Shown: positions 1 to 9,448 of the stretch, piece after piece
Layout: each line of letters starts with the position of its first letter
Position numbering within the stretch: the stretch's first letter is position 1
Assembly (NCBI GenBank): GCA_963932545.1
Contig: CAWVRH010000013.1
Location: forward strand, 1 to 64,000
Origin: UBA8337 sp963932545
Lineage (GTDB): Bacteria > Pseudomonadota > Alphaproteobacteria > RS24
DNA: 64,000 nt
Direction of reading: 5' to 3'
Notes under the pieces: model-generated
Seen by the model: only the letters and a program-made list of their open reading frames with translations
The model's database searches: none
What the model was told of the DNA's origin: nothing
Made by a program: the position numbers and the translations under genes

Positions 1-1
1 C

Positions 2-799
2 GAAGCTGGGGTGCGTGGACTGAAACGCGAATTGGCCTCTTTGGCGCGCAAAGCGGTTACCAAAATCGTCAAAGGCGAGCAAGAATCCGTGGCGATTGAT
101 GCGGACAATTTGTCTGATTTTGCGGGTGTCGAGCGGTTCCGTTTTGGGCTGGCCGAGACCGAAGATCAAGTAGGGGTCGTCACCGGTTTGGCGTGGACGG
201 AAGTCGGCGGCGAGCTGTTGACTATTGAAGGCGTGATGCTGCCCGGCAAGGGCCGCATGACGACGACGGGTAAATTGGGCGATGTGATGAAAGAATCAAT
301 CAACGCCGCTTCGTCCTATGTGCGCTCTCGATCGGCCATTTTTGGTATTGAGCCCCCTTTATTTGAAAGAAAAGATATCCACGTTCATGTGCCCGAAGGG
401 GCCACCCCGAAGGACGGTCCTTCCGCTGGCACAGCTATGGCGACCGCCATCGTGTCGGTGATGACGGGCATTCCCGTGCGCAAAGAAATTGCCATGACGG
501 GGGAGGTGACGCTTCGGGGCCGCGTCTTGCCGATTGGCGGCTTGAAAGAAAAGCTTCTGGCCGCGCTTCGTGGGGGCATCACTAAGGTGTTGATTCCAAA
601 GGAAAATGAGAAAGACATCGCGGAAGTCCCAGATAAAATCAAAGAGGGGCTCGAGATTATTCCTGTCGAAACCATGGGTGAGGTTTTGCATCACGCGCTG
701 CAAAAAGCACCGAAAGCTATCGAGTGGGATGAGGAAGCCTATTACGCCAGTCAGAAATTGGCGGCCGAAAATGCAAGAGGTGTGCCGCAAACACATTAG
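2..799 (+). CDS. lon: Lon protease, C-terminal part (5' end outside window)
   Basis: C-terminal 265 residues of the ATP-dependent protease Lon, which degrades damaged and regulatory proteins in the cytoplasm. The frame is open to the window edge, so the N-terminal substrate-binding domain and the AAA+ core lie upstream. What is seen is the end of the AAA+ lid (EAGVRGLKRELASLARKAV) and the whole proteolytic domain. The catalytic Ser-Lys pair is recognisable: Ser in PKDGPSAG and Lys in GGLKEKLLAA. The GTG at base 11 is an internal Val codon, not a start. hupB follows after about 110 bases, the usual alphaproteobacterial order. Identification is firm. Confidence 0.97.
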   Translation, partial: EAGVRGLKRELASLARKAVTKIVKGEQESVAIDADNLSDFAGVERFRFGLAETEDQVGVVTGLAWTEVGGELLTIEGVMLPGKGRMTTTGKLGDVMKESINAASSYVRSRSAIFGIEPPLFERKDIHVHVPEGATPKDGPSAGTAMATAIVSVMTGIPVRKEIAMTGEVTLRGRVLPIGGLKEKLLAALRGGITKVLIPKENEKDIAEVPDKIKEGLEIIPVETMGEVLHHALQKAPKAIEWDEEAYYASQKLAAENARGVPQTH

Positions 800-839
800 A
801 CATTTTTGGCACCCGTTGAAAAAATCCCAGTAATTTACT

Positions 840-869
840 TTGACGGAAACTGGAATCGGCGCCTAGGCT
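840..869 (+). promoter_or_regulatory. Possible sigma70 promoter of hupB
   Basis: TTGACG (840-845) and TAGGCT (864-869) are separated by 18 bases, about 40 bases before the hupB start. The -35 is close to consensus and the -10 is weak. The position fits independent transcription of hupB, which is normally expressed far more strongly than lon. Confidence 0.35.
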
Positions 870-911
870 GTGTTTGTGGATGTTTAAACAACTTATTTTG
901 GAGATTTAGCC

Positions 912-1184
912 ATGAACAAGAATGATCTAATTAGTCAAGTAGCTGACGACAGCGGTCTGTCAAAAGTAGATGCAACCAAAGCCGTAGATAGCGTGCTGGA
1001 CAACATCGCTGGTGCCCTAGGCAACGGCGGCGAAGTTCGTCTCGTAGGTTTTGGTACATTTTCTGTATCGCACCGCAAAGCAACAACTGGCCGCAACCCA
1101 CGTACGGGTGAAGCCATTCAAATTAAAGCTTCCAACCAGCCTAAATTCAAAGCTGGTAAAGCACTGAAAGACGCCGTTAACTAG
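912..1184 (+). CDS. hupB: DNA-binding protein HU (beta type)
   Basis: Small histone-like protein of 90 residues that dimerises and bends DNA in the nucleoid. The sequence is a full-length HU: an N-terminal helix pair (MNKNDLISQVADDSGLSK), the GEVRLVGFGTFSV segment, and the beta-arm with the family signature around GRNPRTGEAIQI, ending in FKAGKALKDAVN. A good ribosome site (GGAG) lies before the ATG. A rho-independent terminator follows at once, so hupB is a single-gene unit between lon and two tRNA genes. IHF is excluded by the arm sequence and the match to HU length. Identification is firm. Confidence 0.97.
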   Translation: MNKNDLISQVADDSGLSKVDATKAVDSVLDNIAGALGNGGEVRLVGFGTFSVSHRKATTGRNPRTGEAIQIKASNQPKFKAGKALKDAVN

Positions 1185-1206
1185 GCATTCTTTTTACCTA
1201 TTGAAG

Positions 1207-1247
1207 CATCGGCTGTTCTTTTTTCAGAACAGCCGATGTTTTTTTTT
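1207..1247 (+). terminator. Rho-independent terminator after hupB
   Basis: A perfect 13-bp stem, CATCGGCTGTTCT (1207-1219) with AGAACAGCCGATG (1226-1238), has a 6-base loop and is followed by nine T residues (1239-1247). It lies 22 bases after the hupB stop. Confidence 0.95.
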
Positions 1248-1285
1248 GCATTCTTGCGAACTATGCGGTAAAGCCTTCAACCGTG

Positions 1286-1361
1286 GGGCGGTTAGCTCAG
1301 CTGGGAGAGCATCTCGTTTACACCGAGAGGGTCGGCGGTTCGATCCCGTCACCGCCCACCA
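1286..1361 (+). tRNA. tRNA-Val (anticodon UAC)
   Basis: 76-base cloverleaf with genome-encoded CCA. Acceptor GGGCGGU pairs with ACCGCCC. The D-stem is GCUC/GAGC, the anticodon stem UCUCG/CGAGA with loop UUUACAC (anticodon UAC), and the T-arm GGCGG-UUCGAUC-CCGUC. It lies between hupB and tRNA-Asp. Confidence 0.97.
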
Positions 1362-1466
1362 TTTCCTTGGGGTAAGCCAGTTTTGGTTTGTCTCAGGCGA
1401 CGCAAACATTATCTAGCTACAGGCTTGACAGTGTTTGAGACGCGCCGTAAGGAATATCACACCTTA

Positions 1467-1543
<77 letters not shown>

Positions 1544-1651
1544 CTTTCCCCGCCATTTTTATCACACATCGCTATAATTAAGTGGCCCCCCTCAAGGGCG
1601 GGCTTGCTTAGAATCAGCTTACCCTCATATCCTTATTGGGTTGAGGTAGTT

Positions 1652-4600
1652 GTGAGATTTAGTACGCGCGTTTTTGTCCCCCTAGTGACATTTGCGGTCC
1701 TTTTGAGTGCCGGGCCACAGACCAGCTATGCTCAAGTCTCAACCAATTTGACAGTTGGCTATTGCCTAGATACAGGCGCCGATGACGCCCTCGATTTTTC
1801 TGAGCTGACCCTAACGAGCAAGGCTCGGCCATCGAGCTTTAGTCAATCAACCGGATACCTCTATGATTATTTGAGCCAGGTTGTGACCGCAAACACACTG
1901 GTAACAAGAACTCCGCCGGATGCGAACGCGGTAGCGCTTGATAGAATATTGGGCAATCCTTTTGATGGCGATATTATCGACGCAGATGCTTTGGTCAATG
2001 GAGCCTTCGTCGTCGCCGGCGGTCAGAACCTGAGCTTTAACATTGATAGCCGGTGTGTGGTTGGTTCCAGTCGCACAGATACCGACGCAGCCGATGACAC
2101 AACCGATGTGCATACGACAGGAGTTGCGCTAATTGGTGGCACGAGCGTCGACGCATCGTCGAAAGACATGGACGGTTTTGCTTTTCAAGGTGACTTGGTT
2201 CTCAATTTCACGGCCGATGTGGGCGGGGATATCACCTTCGATGATGGTGGCCAAAATGGCGACGTTACGATGACGATCGGCGCTGGCAGTGATGTCTATG
2301 GCGACCTTGTGTTTACCGATAGTGGCACCTCAACATCGGCCAATGAAATTGTTCTGAACAACGCGGGCTCGGTCGAGAATATCGATTTTTCCAACACCTC
2401 GAATGCGATACTTACTAATACAGGAACGGTTAGCAGTGGCATTGACGCTACGGATGTTGACGTAGCGTTGACGATTTTAAATAGTCCGAACGGCAACATT
2501 TCGCATATCGATGGATCCGACACGAATGTCTTAACCATCATCAATTCTCAGGGCGCCCAGATTAATAGTATCGAGTTGAACTCGAACGCCGATCCGTCGA
2601 GCGCCGATGTGAATACCTCGGTCAGCAACTCCGGCACTGTGAGTATTTTGACAGCCGACCGGGTGGGTCAGTTCACGCTTACCAATACCGCGACGGGTGA
2701 GATTTCATCGCCAACGGATTCGGCGATTACTTTATCGAACACGGCGAACATTAATTTCGTCAATGCAGGAACTGTGTCGGCTTCCTCGAGCGACACCATC
2801 GATTTAAGCAACTATGCGGGCGACCTTACCCTAACCAATAACGGCAACATAACGGCCTCCACGGGGCAGGTTCTTGGCGGCGATGCCAGCACGGGGTCTT
2901 ATACAATCCATAATAATGGCAACATGACGAGCATCAGCAGTCGAGTGCTCTCGCTTCAAAATGTTTCGGGTGCGATTGTCGTAAACAATGGCGACGGCAC
3001 CGCCAGTGCTGTGATGTCGACCAGCGATAGCGCCTTGGTGTTTTCGGATACAGGTGCCTCGGATACGATGGACGTCACGGTGAACAATAGGTCGGGCAGC
3101 TCTATTGCCGTAACCGCCAGCAATGCGATTGTTGCCGTCTCGGCGGCTTCGGTCTCCTTAACCAATGCGGGCATTATTTCCGCTGGCGTGAGCCGAGCTG
3201 TCGATTTTGAAAATGCTGGCACGGTTACAATTAACAATAGTAGCACCGCATCGAGCCTCTCGGCTGCCTCGTTCCATGCGATTTATGCCGCCTCTGCCTC
3301 CGGTAGTTTGAGCTTGACCAATGTGGGGGACGTGCGGGCTTTTAATCGCACCATCGATTTTAAGGACGCCGAGGGAAGCATTACCATTAGCAATAGCGGC
3401 ACGATACAATCCACGCATTCCCTCGTCGATGCAGACGCCGACTTGGCCTTGAACTTTGTCATTGATGCCTCGCGCGGCGGCAGCGCCAGTGCCGATGTCG
3501 ACGTTACCAATAGTGCGACAGGTGCCATTACCACCGCTTCAGATCGGGCCATCGGGCTTCGCGCTTTCGATAGCGCCAGCGACACGGTAACGATTGTCAA
3601 TGCTGGCACAATTTCAGCAGGCCGCGATAAAGCGCTCGACCTGAATGGCTCGCGCGCGGTTATGTTGACCCAAAGCGCGAGTGCCAGCCTATCCGCAGGG
3701 CGCGATTTAGCGGTCGATGCGACGGGCGTTTTGACCAGCCTCACGGTTGTCAATGCTGGGTCTATTTTGGCGGGCGCGAGTAATGTTGGCTCCACCGCAG
3801 GCGCCATTCGGGGCACGTTGGGTGCGGGCGGGGTTGCGGTGGCGATTACCAATAGCGCCAGTGGCACCATCTCAAGTGTTGGTGGCAATACGATTTATCT
3901 ATCCAACATCGGCTCCACCGTGACGCTAAGCAATAGCGGCATCCTGCGTGCCGGCAATGCCACGACGCAAAGCGACTATGCGGTGCGTCTTGAGGGCGTG
4001 GGCAATAATGCGGTTCTCTTCACCAACCAAGGGGCAGGGGTCATCAGCGCGACCAATGATTACGCGGTATCGATTGAGGGCGGCTCTGCGCTGACCTTCA
4101 ACAATATGGGCACCGCTCGTATTGAGGCGGAAAACCGTGTGCTGAATTTTGATACGAGCTCGCAAAACCCCACTCTGGCTTTCACCAACCAAGGCACCCT
4201 CTCCGCCACCGACGATAACGCCAGCCAATTGCTGGATGTGACAGGTGTGACGACGACCCTAGGCATTGCCAATAGCGGCACGATGTCAACCCAAGGGGCG
4301 GGGGCGATAACCGGCACGGTTCACGCAAGCGGCGCCAACTTGACCCTGAATAATAGCGGCACAATCTCGGCCGAAGACGGCAGCACCCTCTATTTGCAAG
4401 GCATCAATGGGACGGTGAATTTTGACAATAGCGGTTCCATTTTGGCGGGCGATGGCAGCAACACAAGCAATGATGCGGTTCGGCTTGTGGGCATTGGCGA
4501 CAATGCCGTGGCCTTTGACAATTTGTCAGGTGGCTCGATTAGAGCCATGGGCACGCGGGCCTTAGAGTTGGAAGGGGCGGGCGCCTTGACCTTTAGCAAT

Positions 4601-6526
4601 GCCTCGGGCGCAACAATTTCTGCCACAGATAATGTTGTGGTATTTACCAATACAGCGGCCACGCCGACGATTGACTTTACCAATGGTGGTACGATTTCCG
4701 GCACGTCCAGCACAGCGGATCACGTGTTGGATTTTTCTGATTTCGCAACGCATCTGCAAATTACCAATACTGGCACCGTCTCCTCTTCGGGCACCAATGC
4801 CATAATTGGTACGGTGGTGGCTGGCACGGCTTTGACGCTGAACAACAGCGGATCGATAGCCGCAGTGGGTGCCAATGCTGTCGAGATGGCGGGCTTTGAT
4901 GGCAAGGTAACCTTTATCAACTCGGGAGACATTTCGGCCGGTGGCGATGACGCCGTTCATATCACGAGCGGCGATAATATTAGCTTCACCAATAGCGGCA
5001 CAATTTCGGCCACGGGCACGCAAGCCGTATTCTTTCAAGACGTGCTCGAAGGGGCGCATGTGTTTACCAATAGCGGCACAATTTCTTCGGCGGGCATCAG
5101 CTTTCGAGTGACCGAGGGAGCGCCCGTCGGCACGCCTACCTATCGGCTTACCAATAAGGGCACCATAAGCACCAGCGGCACGGGACTAGCGCTCGACCTG
5201 ACGGGCCTTCAAGCCACAGTCATTTCGACGGGCGACATCATCACCGCAGGCAGCACCGCCATGCGGGTTGGTCAAGGCTCGAATATTACCATTGGCGGCA
5301 AAGTGCAAGCGGCAGGCGCCACGCCCATTGCGGTGGCTTTGGAAGGCACAGCCAGTCAGATAACGCTCAGTGACGGCGCGCGCCTATTGGGCGATATTTT
5401 GGCGCTCAATGGCTCCGGCTCATGGACCGACCAGCAAAAACACCGTGTGACGTTATCCGCGGCGGATAATGCCAGTTATTTTTATGATTTTGAGCAAGAC
5501 CATTTCCGCTTTTTCATCGGCGATGATGAGACCGAGCGCGCGTCGGGTTTCTCGGCCGGCACGAGCAATTACGCCTCGGCGCTGCTCATTCATCAGCAGC
5601 ATGCCAGCGAGCAGCGTGATGTCTGGCGCGAGATGTCTAGATTAGGGCAAACCCAAAAACTGAAGAGTGTCGGCTTCGCCGCATCGATAGACGACGACGG
5701 CAGCACGACGCGCAGCTTTTCTATGGAAGGCGAACGGTCGGGTTTTGCGCAAAGCATTCAGCAAAGCATTTTCGGCCTGTTCGATGCGGAACTGATATTG
5801 ATGCAAGGCTCGAGCGAGTATGAATTGAACACGGACGTGTATACTTTTGACACAAGCTACACAGGGGTTGGTTTGGGGTTCACGGATATTTTGCCGTTTG
5901 GCCCGATTTCCAGTTCGGCCATGGTGATGGGCGGATTTTCCAAAAATAAGACGACGCGACGGATTTACTCCAATACCAATAATCTGGGTTATTTCGATGT
6001 TCGCTCCTCCTATGACGCTACGCATTTGGATGTTGTTTATGAAGTGCTGGCAGATTTTAGAGTGTTGGGGGCCACGCGCAAATTATCGCGCCGCAATCCA
6101 TATCAATTGAAGCTCGAGGTAGCCCTTGGGGGAGGGCTGCATAGCGAGCAACAAGATGGTTTTGCGGAGGGCACTTACCTCGAGACCAGCAAACGCGATT
6201 TGCAATCTTTGGGGCAATTTGCGCGCGTGCGGCTTAACTACAAAGGGCGCAATCCGTTTTCTCGCTCGCCATGGCGCATTTATAGCGAGCTGGCATACTC
6301 GACCTCTTCGATTCTGGATGGCGAGACGGCTAATTATACTGTGGATGCGACCTCCTATGCGGTGGTGGATACTAAGAACTTGGATGTGAAAGACAGCTCT
6401 CTCTCCTTGGGGGGAGAAATTTATTTGGATGCAGGGATGAAATTCAACTTTTCTGTGAAGGGTGTTTCTGGCGACAATGATTTCACCAAAACAACGGGTT
6501 CGGCCTCTCTGACATGGCAGTTTTAA
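1652..6526 (+). CDS. Large autotransporter with repetitive passenger and C-terminal beta-barrel
   Basis: Predicted type V secreted surface protein of about 1624 residues. The start chosen is the GTG at 1652: it has a GAGGT ribosome site 5-6 bases upstream and opens directly on a signal peptide (VRFSTRVFVPLVTFAVLLSAG, cleavage near SYA-QV). A TTG at 1604 in the same frame is less likely. Residues about 80-1290 are Asn/Ser/Gly/Thr-rich imperfect repeats built on a TNSGTISA-like unit, typical of a right-handed beta-helix passenger. The last 290 residues or so form an autotransporter-type beta-barrel ending in LTWQF, the C-terminal Phe expected of outer-membrane barrels. No enzymatic or RGD-type motif was seen. 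It sits between tRNA-Asp and nuoA, where alphaproteobacteria usually have no such gene. Function is probably adhesion or surface coating (inference). Confidence 0.88.
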   Translation: MRFSTRVFVPLVTFAVLLSAGPQTSYAQVSTNLTVGYCLDTGADDALDFSELTLTSKARPSSFSQSTGYLYDYLSQVVTANTLVTRTPPDANAVALDRILGNPFDGDIIDADALVNGAFVVAGGQNLSFNIDSRCVVGSSRTDTDAADDTTDVHTTGVALIGGTSVDASSKDMDGFAFQGDLVLNFTADVGGDITFDDGGQNGDVTMTIGAGSDVYGDLVFTDSGTSTSANEIVLNNAGSVENIDFSNTSNAILTNTGTVSSGIDATDVDVALTILNSPNGNISHIDGSDTNVLTIINSQGAQINSIELNSNADPSSADVNTSVSNSGTVSILTADRVGQFTLTNTATGEISSPTDSAITLSNTANINFVNAGTVSASSSDTIDLSNYAGDLTLTNNGNITASTGQVLGGDASTGSYTIHNNGNMTSISSRVLSLQNVSGAIVVNNGDGTASAVMSTSDSALVFSDTGASDTMDVTVNNRSGSSIAVTASNAIVAVSAASVSLTNAGIISAGVSRAVDFENAGTVTINNSSTASSLSAASFHAIYAASASGSLSLTNVGDVRAFNRTIDFKDAEGSITISNSGTIQSTHSLVDADADLALNFVIDASRGGSASADVDVTNSATGAITTASDRAIGLRAFDSASDTVTIVNAGTISAGRDKALDLNGSRAVMLTQSASASLSAGRDLAVDATGVLTSLTVVNAGSILAGASNVGSTAGAIRGTLGAGGVAVAITNSASGTISSVGGNTIYLSNIGSTVTLSNSGILRAGNATTQSDYAVRLEGVGNNAVLFTNQGAGVISATNDYAVSIEGGSALTFNNMGTARIEAENRVLNFDTSSQNPTLAFTNQGTLSATDDNASQLLDVTGVTTTLGIANSGTMSTQGAGAITGTVHASGANLTLNNSGTISAEDGSTLYLQGINGTVNFDNSGSILAGDGSNTSNDAVRLVGIGDNAVAFDNLSGGSIRAMGTRALELEGAGALTFSNASGATISATDNVVVFTNTAATPTIDFTNGGTISGTSSTADHVLDFSDFATHLQITNTGTVSSSGTNAIIGTVVAGTALTLNNSGSIAAVGANAVEMAGFDGKVTFINSGDISAGGDDAVHITSGDNISFTNSGTISATGTQAVFFQDVLEGAHVFTNSGTISSAGISFRVTEGAPVGTPTYRLTNKGTISTSGTGLALDLTGLQATVISTGDIITAGSTAMRVGQGSNITIGGKVQAAGATPIAVALEGTASQITLSDGARLLGDILALNGSGSWTDQQKHRVTLSAADNASYFYDFEQDHFRFFIGDDETERASGFSAGTSNYASALLIHQQHASEQRDVWREMSRLGQTQKLKSVGFAASIDDDGSTTRSFSMEGERSGFAQSIQQSIFGLFDAELILMQGSSEYELNTDVYTFDTSYTGVGLGFTDILPFGPISSSAMVMGGFSKNKTTRRIYSNTNNLGYFDVRSSYDATHLDVVYEVLADFRVLGATRKLSRRNPYQLKLEVALGGGLHSEQQDGFAEGTYLETSKRDLQSLGQFARVRLNYKGRNPFSRSPWRIYSELAYSTSSILDGETANYTVDATSYAVVDTKNLDVKDSSLSLGGEIYLDAGMKFNFSVKGVSGDNDFTKTTGSASLTWQF

Positions 6527-6528
6527 AG

Positions 6529-6546
6529 GCTTGCTGGAAAGCAAGC
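6529..6546 (+). other. Short hairpin after the autotransporter gene
   Basis: GCTTGCT (6529-6535), loop GGAA, AGCAAGC (6540-6546), two bases after the stop codon. There is no T-tract on the plus strand, so it may protect the mRNA end rather than terminate transcription. Confidence 0.4.
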
Positions 6547-6589
6547 AAAACACGATGATTTATGTGCGAAAAGGTAGCGCAAATTGGTG

Positions 6590-6617
6590 TTGCAAAGCCA
6601 CGAAGGGCAACTATACT
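6590..6617 (+). promoter_or_regulatory. Likely promoter of the nuo operon
   Basis: TTGCAA (6590-6595) and TATACT (6612-6617) are spaced by 16 bases, about 70 bases before nuoA. This is the best sigma70-type match in the gap between the autotransporter and nuoA. Confidence 0.5.
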
Positions 6618-6684
6618 CCGCGCCAACGAGGCTAGTTTGCCTTCTTTATTTTTTGTCCTTTAAAAGACGGAAAGAGCGCGTCAC

Positions 6685-7050
6685 ATGCATGATTTGCTGA
6701 GTAATTATTATCCGATTTTAATCTTTATGGGCCTGTCGGCCGTTATCACGGCAGCTCTCTTGCTCGCGCCGCTGTTAATCGCTCCCTATAATCCAGACCC
6801 TGAGAAAAACGCGCCCTATGAGTGCGGCTTTGAGGCGTTTGATGATGCGCGTATGAAGTTTGATGTGAAGTTCTATCTCGTCGCTATTTTGTTCATTATT
6901 TTTGATCTGGAAGTGGCTTTCCTATTCCCATGGGCTGTGGCCTTTGGCGATGTTGGCCTGTTCGGATTTTGGTCCATGATGTTCTTTTTGTCTGTGCTGA
7001 CCGTAGGCTTTGCCTACGAGTGGCGCAAAGGCGCGTTGGACTGGGACTAG
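6685..7050 (+). CDS. nuoA: NADH-quinone oxidoreductase subunit A
   Basis: Small membrane subunit of respiratory complex I, which couples NADH oxidation to proton pumping in the inner membrane. The 121 residues give three membrane helices (about 9-33, 62-82 and 88-110). The conserved loop NAPYECGFEAFDDARMKFDV and the FDLEVAFLFPWA segment mark NuoA without doubt. It is the first gene of a 14-gene operon. nuoB starts 12 bases downstream. Length is normal for the family. Confidence 0.97.
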   Translation: MHDLLSNYYPILIFMGLSAVITAALLLAPLLIAPYNPDPEKNAPYECGFEAFDDARMKFDVKFYLVAILFIIFDLEVAFLFPWAVAFGDVGLFGFWSMMFFLSVLTVGFAYEWRKGALDWD

Positions 7051-7062
7051 GGGATAGCAAAC

Positions 7063-7608
7063 ATGTCAAAAAACGATGTAAATGAGTTAAAGAAAACCCT
7101 GCCAGCGCCCATGGCCGACCCGTATTACGAGCAAGTGTCGGATCAATTGGCCGACAAAGGCTTTGTGCTGGCATCCTCTGAAGATTTGGTAAATTGGGCG
7201 CGCACCGGCTCCTTGCATTGGATGATGTTTGGCTTGGCTTGCTGCGCTGTTGAGATGATGCACATCCAAATGCCGCGCCTGGATATTGAGCGTTATGGCG
7301 TGGCGCCGCGCGCCAGTCCGCGTCAGTCAGATGTGATGATTGTCGCGGGAACGCTGACCAATAAAATGGCGCCCGCTTTGCGCAAGGTCTACGACCAAAT
7401 GCCAGAGCCTCGCTATGTTATTTCCATGGGCTCTTGCGCCAATGGCGGTGGCTATTACCATTATTCTTATTCGGTGGTTCGCGGATGTGACCGTGTGGTT
7501 CCGGTCGATATTTACGTGCCAGGTTGCCCGCCAACGGCAGAGGCTTTGTTTTACGGCATCTTGATGCTGCAAAAGAAAATCCGCCGCACCGGCACGATTG
7601 AGCGTTAG
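7063..7608 (+). CDS. nuoB: NADH-quinone oxidoreductase subunit B
   Basis: Peripheral-arm subunit carrying iron-sulfur cluster N2, the last electron relay before quinone. The 181 residues contain the four N2 ligands: adjacent Cys60-Cys61 (GLACCAVEMM), Cys125 (GSCANGGG) and Cys155 (VPGCPPTAE). The short N-terminal extension before the conserved core is as in other alphaproteobacteria. nuoC begins 8 bases after the stop, consistent with one polycistronic mRNA. Identification is firm. Confidence 0.98.
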   Translation: MSKNDVNELKKTLPAPMADPYYEQVSDQLADKGFVLASSEDLVNWARTGSLHWMMFGLACCAVEMMHIQMPRLDIERYGVAPRASPRQSDVMIVAGTLTNKMAPALRKVYDQMPEPRYVISMGSCANGGGYYHYSYSVVRGCDRVVPVDIYVPGCPPTAEALFYGILMLQKKIRRTGTIER

Positions 7609-7616
7609 GACGAGAG

Positions 7617-8249
7617 ATGTCGAAACAGCAAACCCTCATCGCGCATTTGCAAAGCCAACTTGGCGACAAGCTGGCCAATCATTACGTAAGCTTTGGCGAG
7701 CTGACGCTGGAAGTAAACCCCGGCCATATCGAGGCCGTGTTGAAATTTCTGCGTGACGATAGCGACTGCGCCTTCACTCAATTAATCGACCTATGTGGCG
7801 CCGATTATCCAGAGCGTCCGTTGCGCTTCGATGTGGTGTATCACTTACTATCCATGACCCAAAACCATCGTGTGCGCGTGAAGCTGCAAGCGGGCGAAGA
7901 AACCCAAGTGCCAAGCGCCACGGGTCTGTTTGATGTGGCCGATTGGTTCGAGCGCGAAGCTTTCGACATGTATGGCATTTTGTTTTCGGGTCATCCTGAT
8001 TTGCGTCGTTTACTGACCGACTATGGTTTTGAAGGCCATCCGTTGCGCAAAGATTTCCCGCTCAGTGGCCACGTAGAAGTGCGCTACGATGATGACGCCA
8101 AGAAAGTCATCCAAGAACCTGTGTCTCTGGTGCAAGAGTTCCGCGATTTTGATTTTGAAAGCCCATGGGAAGGCGCGCGCGCTGCCAATTTAATTCCCGA
8201 TAGCTTACCAGGCGATGAAAAAGCCTCCAAAGAAGGGCAGGAGGGTTAA
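7617..8249 (+). CDS. nuoC: NADH-quinone oxidoreductase subunit C
   Basis: 30-kDa-type subunit of the complex I peripheral arm, contacting NuoD and NuoB. The 210 residues carry the family signature in the region ERPLRFDVVYHLLS and ERE.FDMYGILFSGHPDLRRLL, followed by GFEGHPLRKDFPLSG. nuoC and nuoD are separate genes here, unlike the fused nuoCD of enterobacteria. nuoD starts two bases after the stop. Length and motifs are normal. Confidence 0.97.
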   Translation: MSKQQTLIAHLQSQLGDKLANHYVSFGELTLEVNPGHIEAVLKFLRDDSDCAFTQLIDLCGADYPERPLRFDVVYHLLSMTQNHRVRVKLQAGEETQVPSATGLFDVADWFEREAFDMYGILFSGHPDLRRLLTDYGFEGHPLRKDFPLSGHVEVRYDDDAKKVIQEPVSLVQEFRDFDFESPWEGARAANLIPDSLPGDEKASKEGQEG

Positions 8250-8251
8250 TT

Positions 8252-9448
8252 ATGTCGGCGACCACCCCACAAAACACGCAAGAAGACCGTAAGTTTACGA
8301 TTAACTTCGGCCCCCAACACCCAGCCGCGCACGGCGTGCTGCGCTTGGTGATGGACCTGGACGGCGAGCGCGTCGAGCGCATTGACCCGCATATTGGCCT
8401 GCTGCATCGCGGCACCGAAAAGCTCATCGAGCATAAAACCTATCTGCAAAGCCTGCCGTATTTCGACCGTCTCGACTATGTGTCGCCGATGAACCAAGAG
8501 CATGCCTATGCTTTGGCTATCGAGCGCATGATGGGCGTGAGCGTGCCGGCTCGTGGGCAATATATTCGGGTTCTGTATTGCGAGATTGGTCGCATTCTCA
8601 ACCACATTATGAACATCTGCACACAAGCCCTCGACGTGGGCGCTTTGACCCCAATTACGTGGGGCTTTGAGGAACGCGAAAAGCTGATGATCTTTTATGA
8701 ACGTGCCTGTGGCGCACGTTTGCATGCGGCTTATTTTCGTCCGGGCGGCGTGCATCAAGATTTGCCGCAAGCTTTGCTGAACGATATTGAAGCGTTTTGT
8801 GACCCGTTCTTGAAAGTGCTGGATGACATTGAAGGCCTGTTGACCGACAGCCGTATTTTCAAACAGCGCAATGTCGATATTGGCATTGTGACACCGGAAG
8901 ATGTTCAAAATTGGGGCATGTCGGGCGTTATGGCGCGCGGTTCTGGTTTGGCTTGGGACTTGCGTCGTTCGCAGCCCTATGAAGTTTACAACGATATGCA
9001 GTTCGATGTGCCCTTGGGCAAAAACGGCGATTGCTACGACCGCTATTTGTGCCGTGTCGAAGAAATGCGCCAGTCTATTCGCATTATGAAACAGTGCTTG
9101 GCGAATATGCCAGGCGGGCCTGTGTCGTCACAAGATGGCAAAGTTGTGCCGCCGAAACGCAGCGAAATGAAACAATCGATGGAAGCGCTCATTCACCACT
9201 TTAAACTTTACACCGAAGGCTATCATGTGCCCGAAGGCGAAGTTTATTCTGCTGTGGAAGCGCCTAAAGGCGAGTTCGGTGTCTATCTGGTTTCGGATGG
9301 CTCGAACAAACCGTATCGGTGTAAAATTCGCGCGCCGGGTTTTGCCCATTTGCACGCGTTAGATTATTTGAGCCGCGATCATATGCTGGCCGATGTGTCG
9401 GCTATTCTGGGCTCGCTAGATATTGTATTTGGGGAAGTTGACCGATGA
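8252..9448 (+). CDS. nuoD: NADH-quinone oxidoreductase subunit D
   Basis: 49-kDa-type subunit that forms the quinone pocket together with NuoB. The 398 residues show the conserved start NFGPQHPAAHGVLRLVMDLDG, the HIGLLHRGTEKLIE motif, the quinone-site region MNQEHAYALAIE, and the C-terminal GEVDR ending typical of the family (DIVFGEVDR). It descends from the nickel-hydrogenase large subunit and lacks the nickel Cys ligands, as expected. nuoE overlaps by four bases (ATGA). Confidence 0.98.
   Translation: MSATTPQNTQEDRKFTINFGPQHPAAHGVLRLVMDLDGERVERIDPHIGLLHRGTEKLIEHKTYLQSLPYFDRLDYVSPMNQEHAYALAIERMMGVSVPARGQYIRVLYCEIGRILNHIMNICTQALDVGALTPITWGFEEREKLMIFYERACGARLHAAYFRPGGVHQDLPQALLNDIEAFCDPFLKVLDDIEGLLTDSRIFKQRNVDIGIVTPEDVQNWGMSGVMARGSGLAWDLRRSQPYEVYNDMQFDVPLGKNGDCYDRYLCRVEEMRQSIRIMKQCLANMPGGPVSSQDGKVVPPKRSEMKQSMEALIHHFKLYTEGYHVPEGEVYSAVEAPKGEFGVYLVSDGSNKPYRCKIRAPGFAHLHALDYLSRDHMLADVSAILGSLDIVFGEVDR

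Noticed and set aside
1573..1578. TATAAT before the autotransporter as its promoter
   Set aside because: No acceptable -35 at 16-18 bases upstream; left as an isolated box.
3283..3888. Minus-strand frame of 201 codons inside the autotransporter
   Set aside because: Low-complexity mirror of the repetitive passenger.
8246..8908. Open frame of 220 codons on the minus strand over nuoD
   Set aside because: Shadow of nuoD; no family resemblance.
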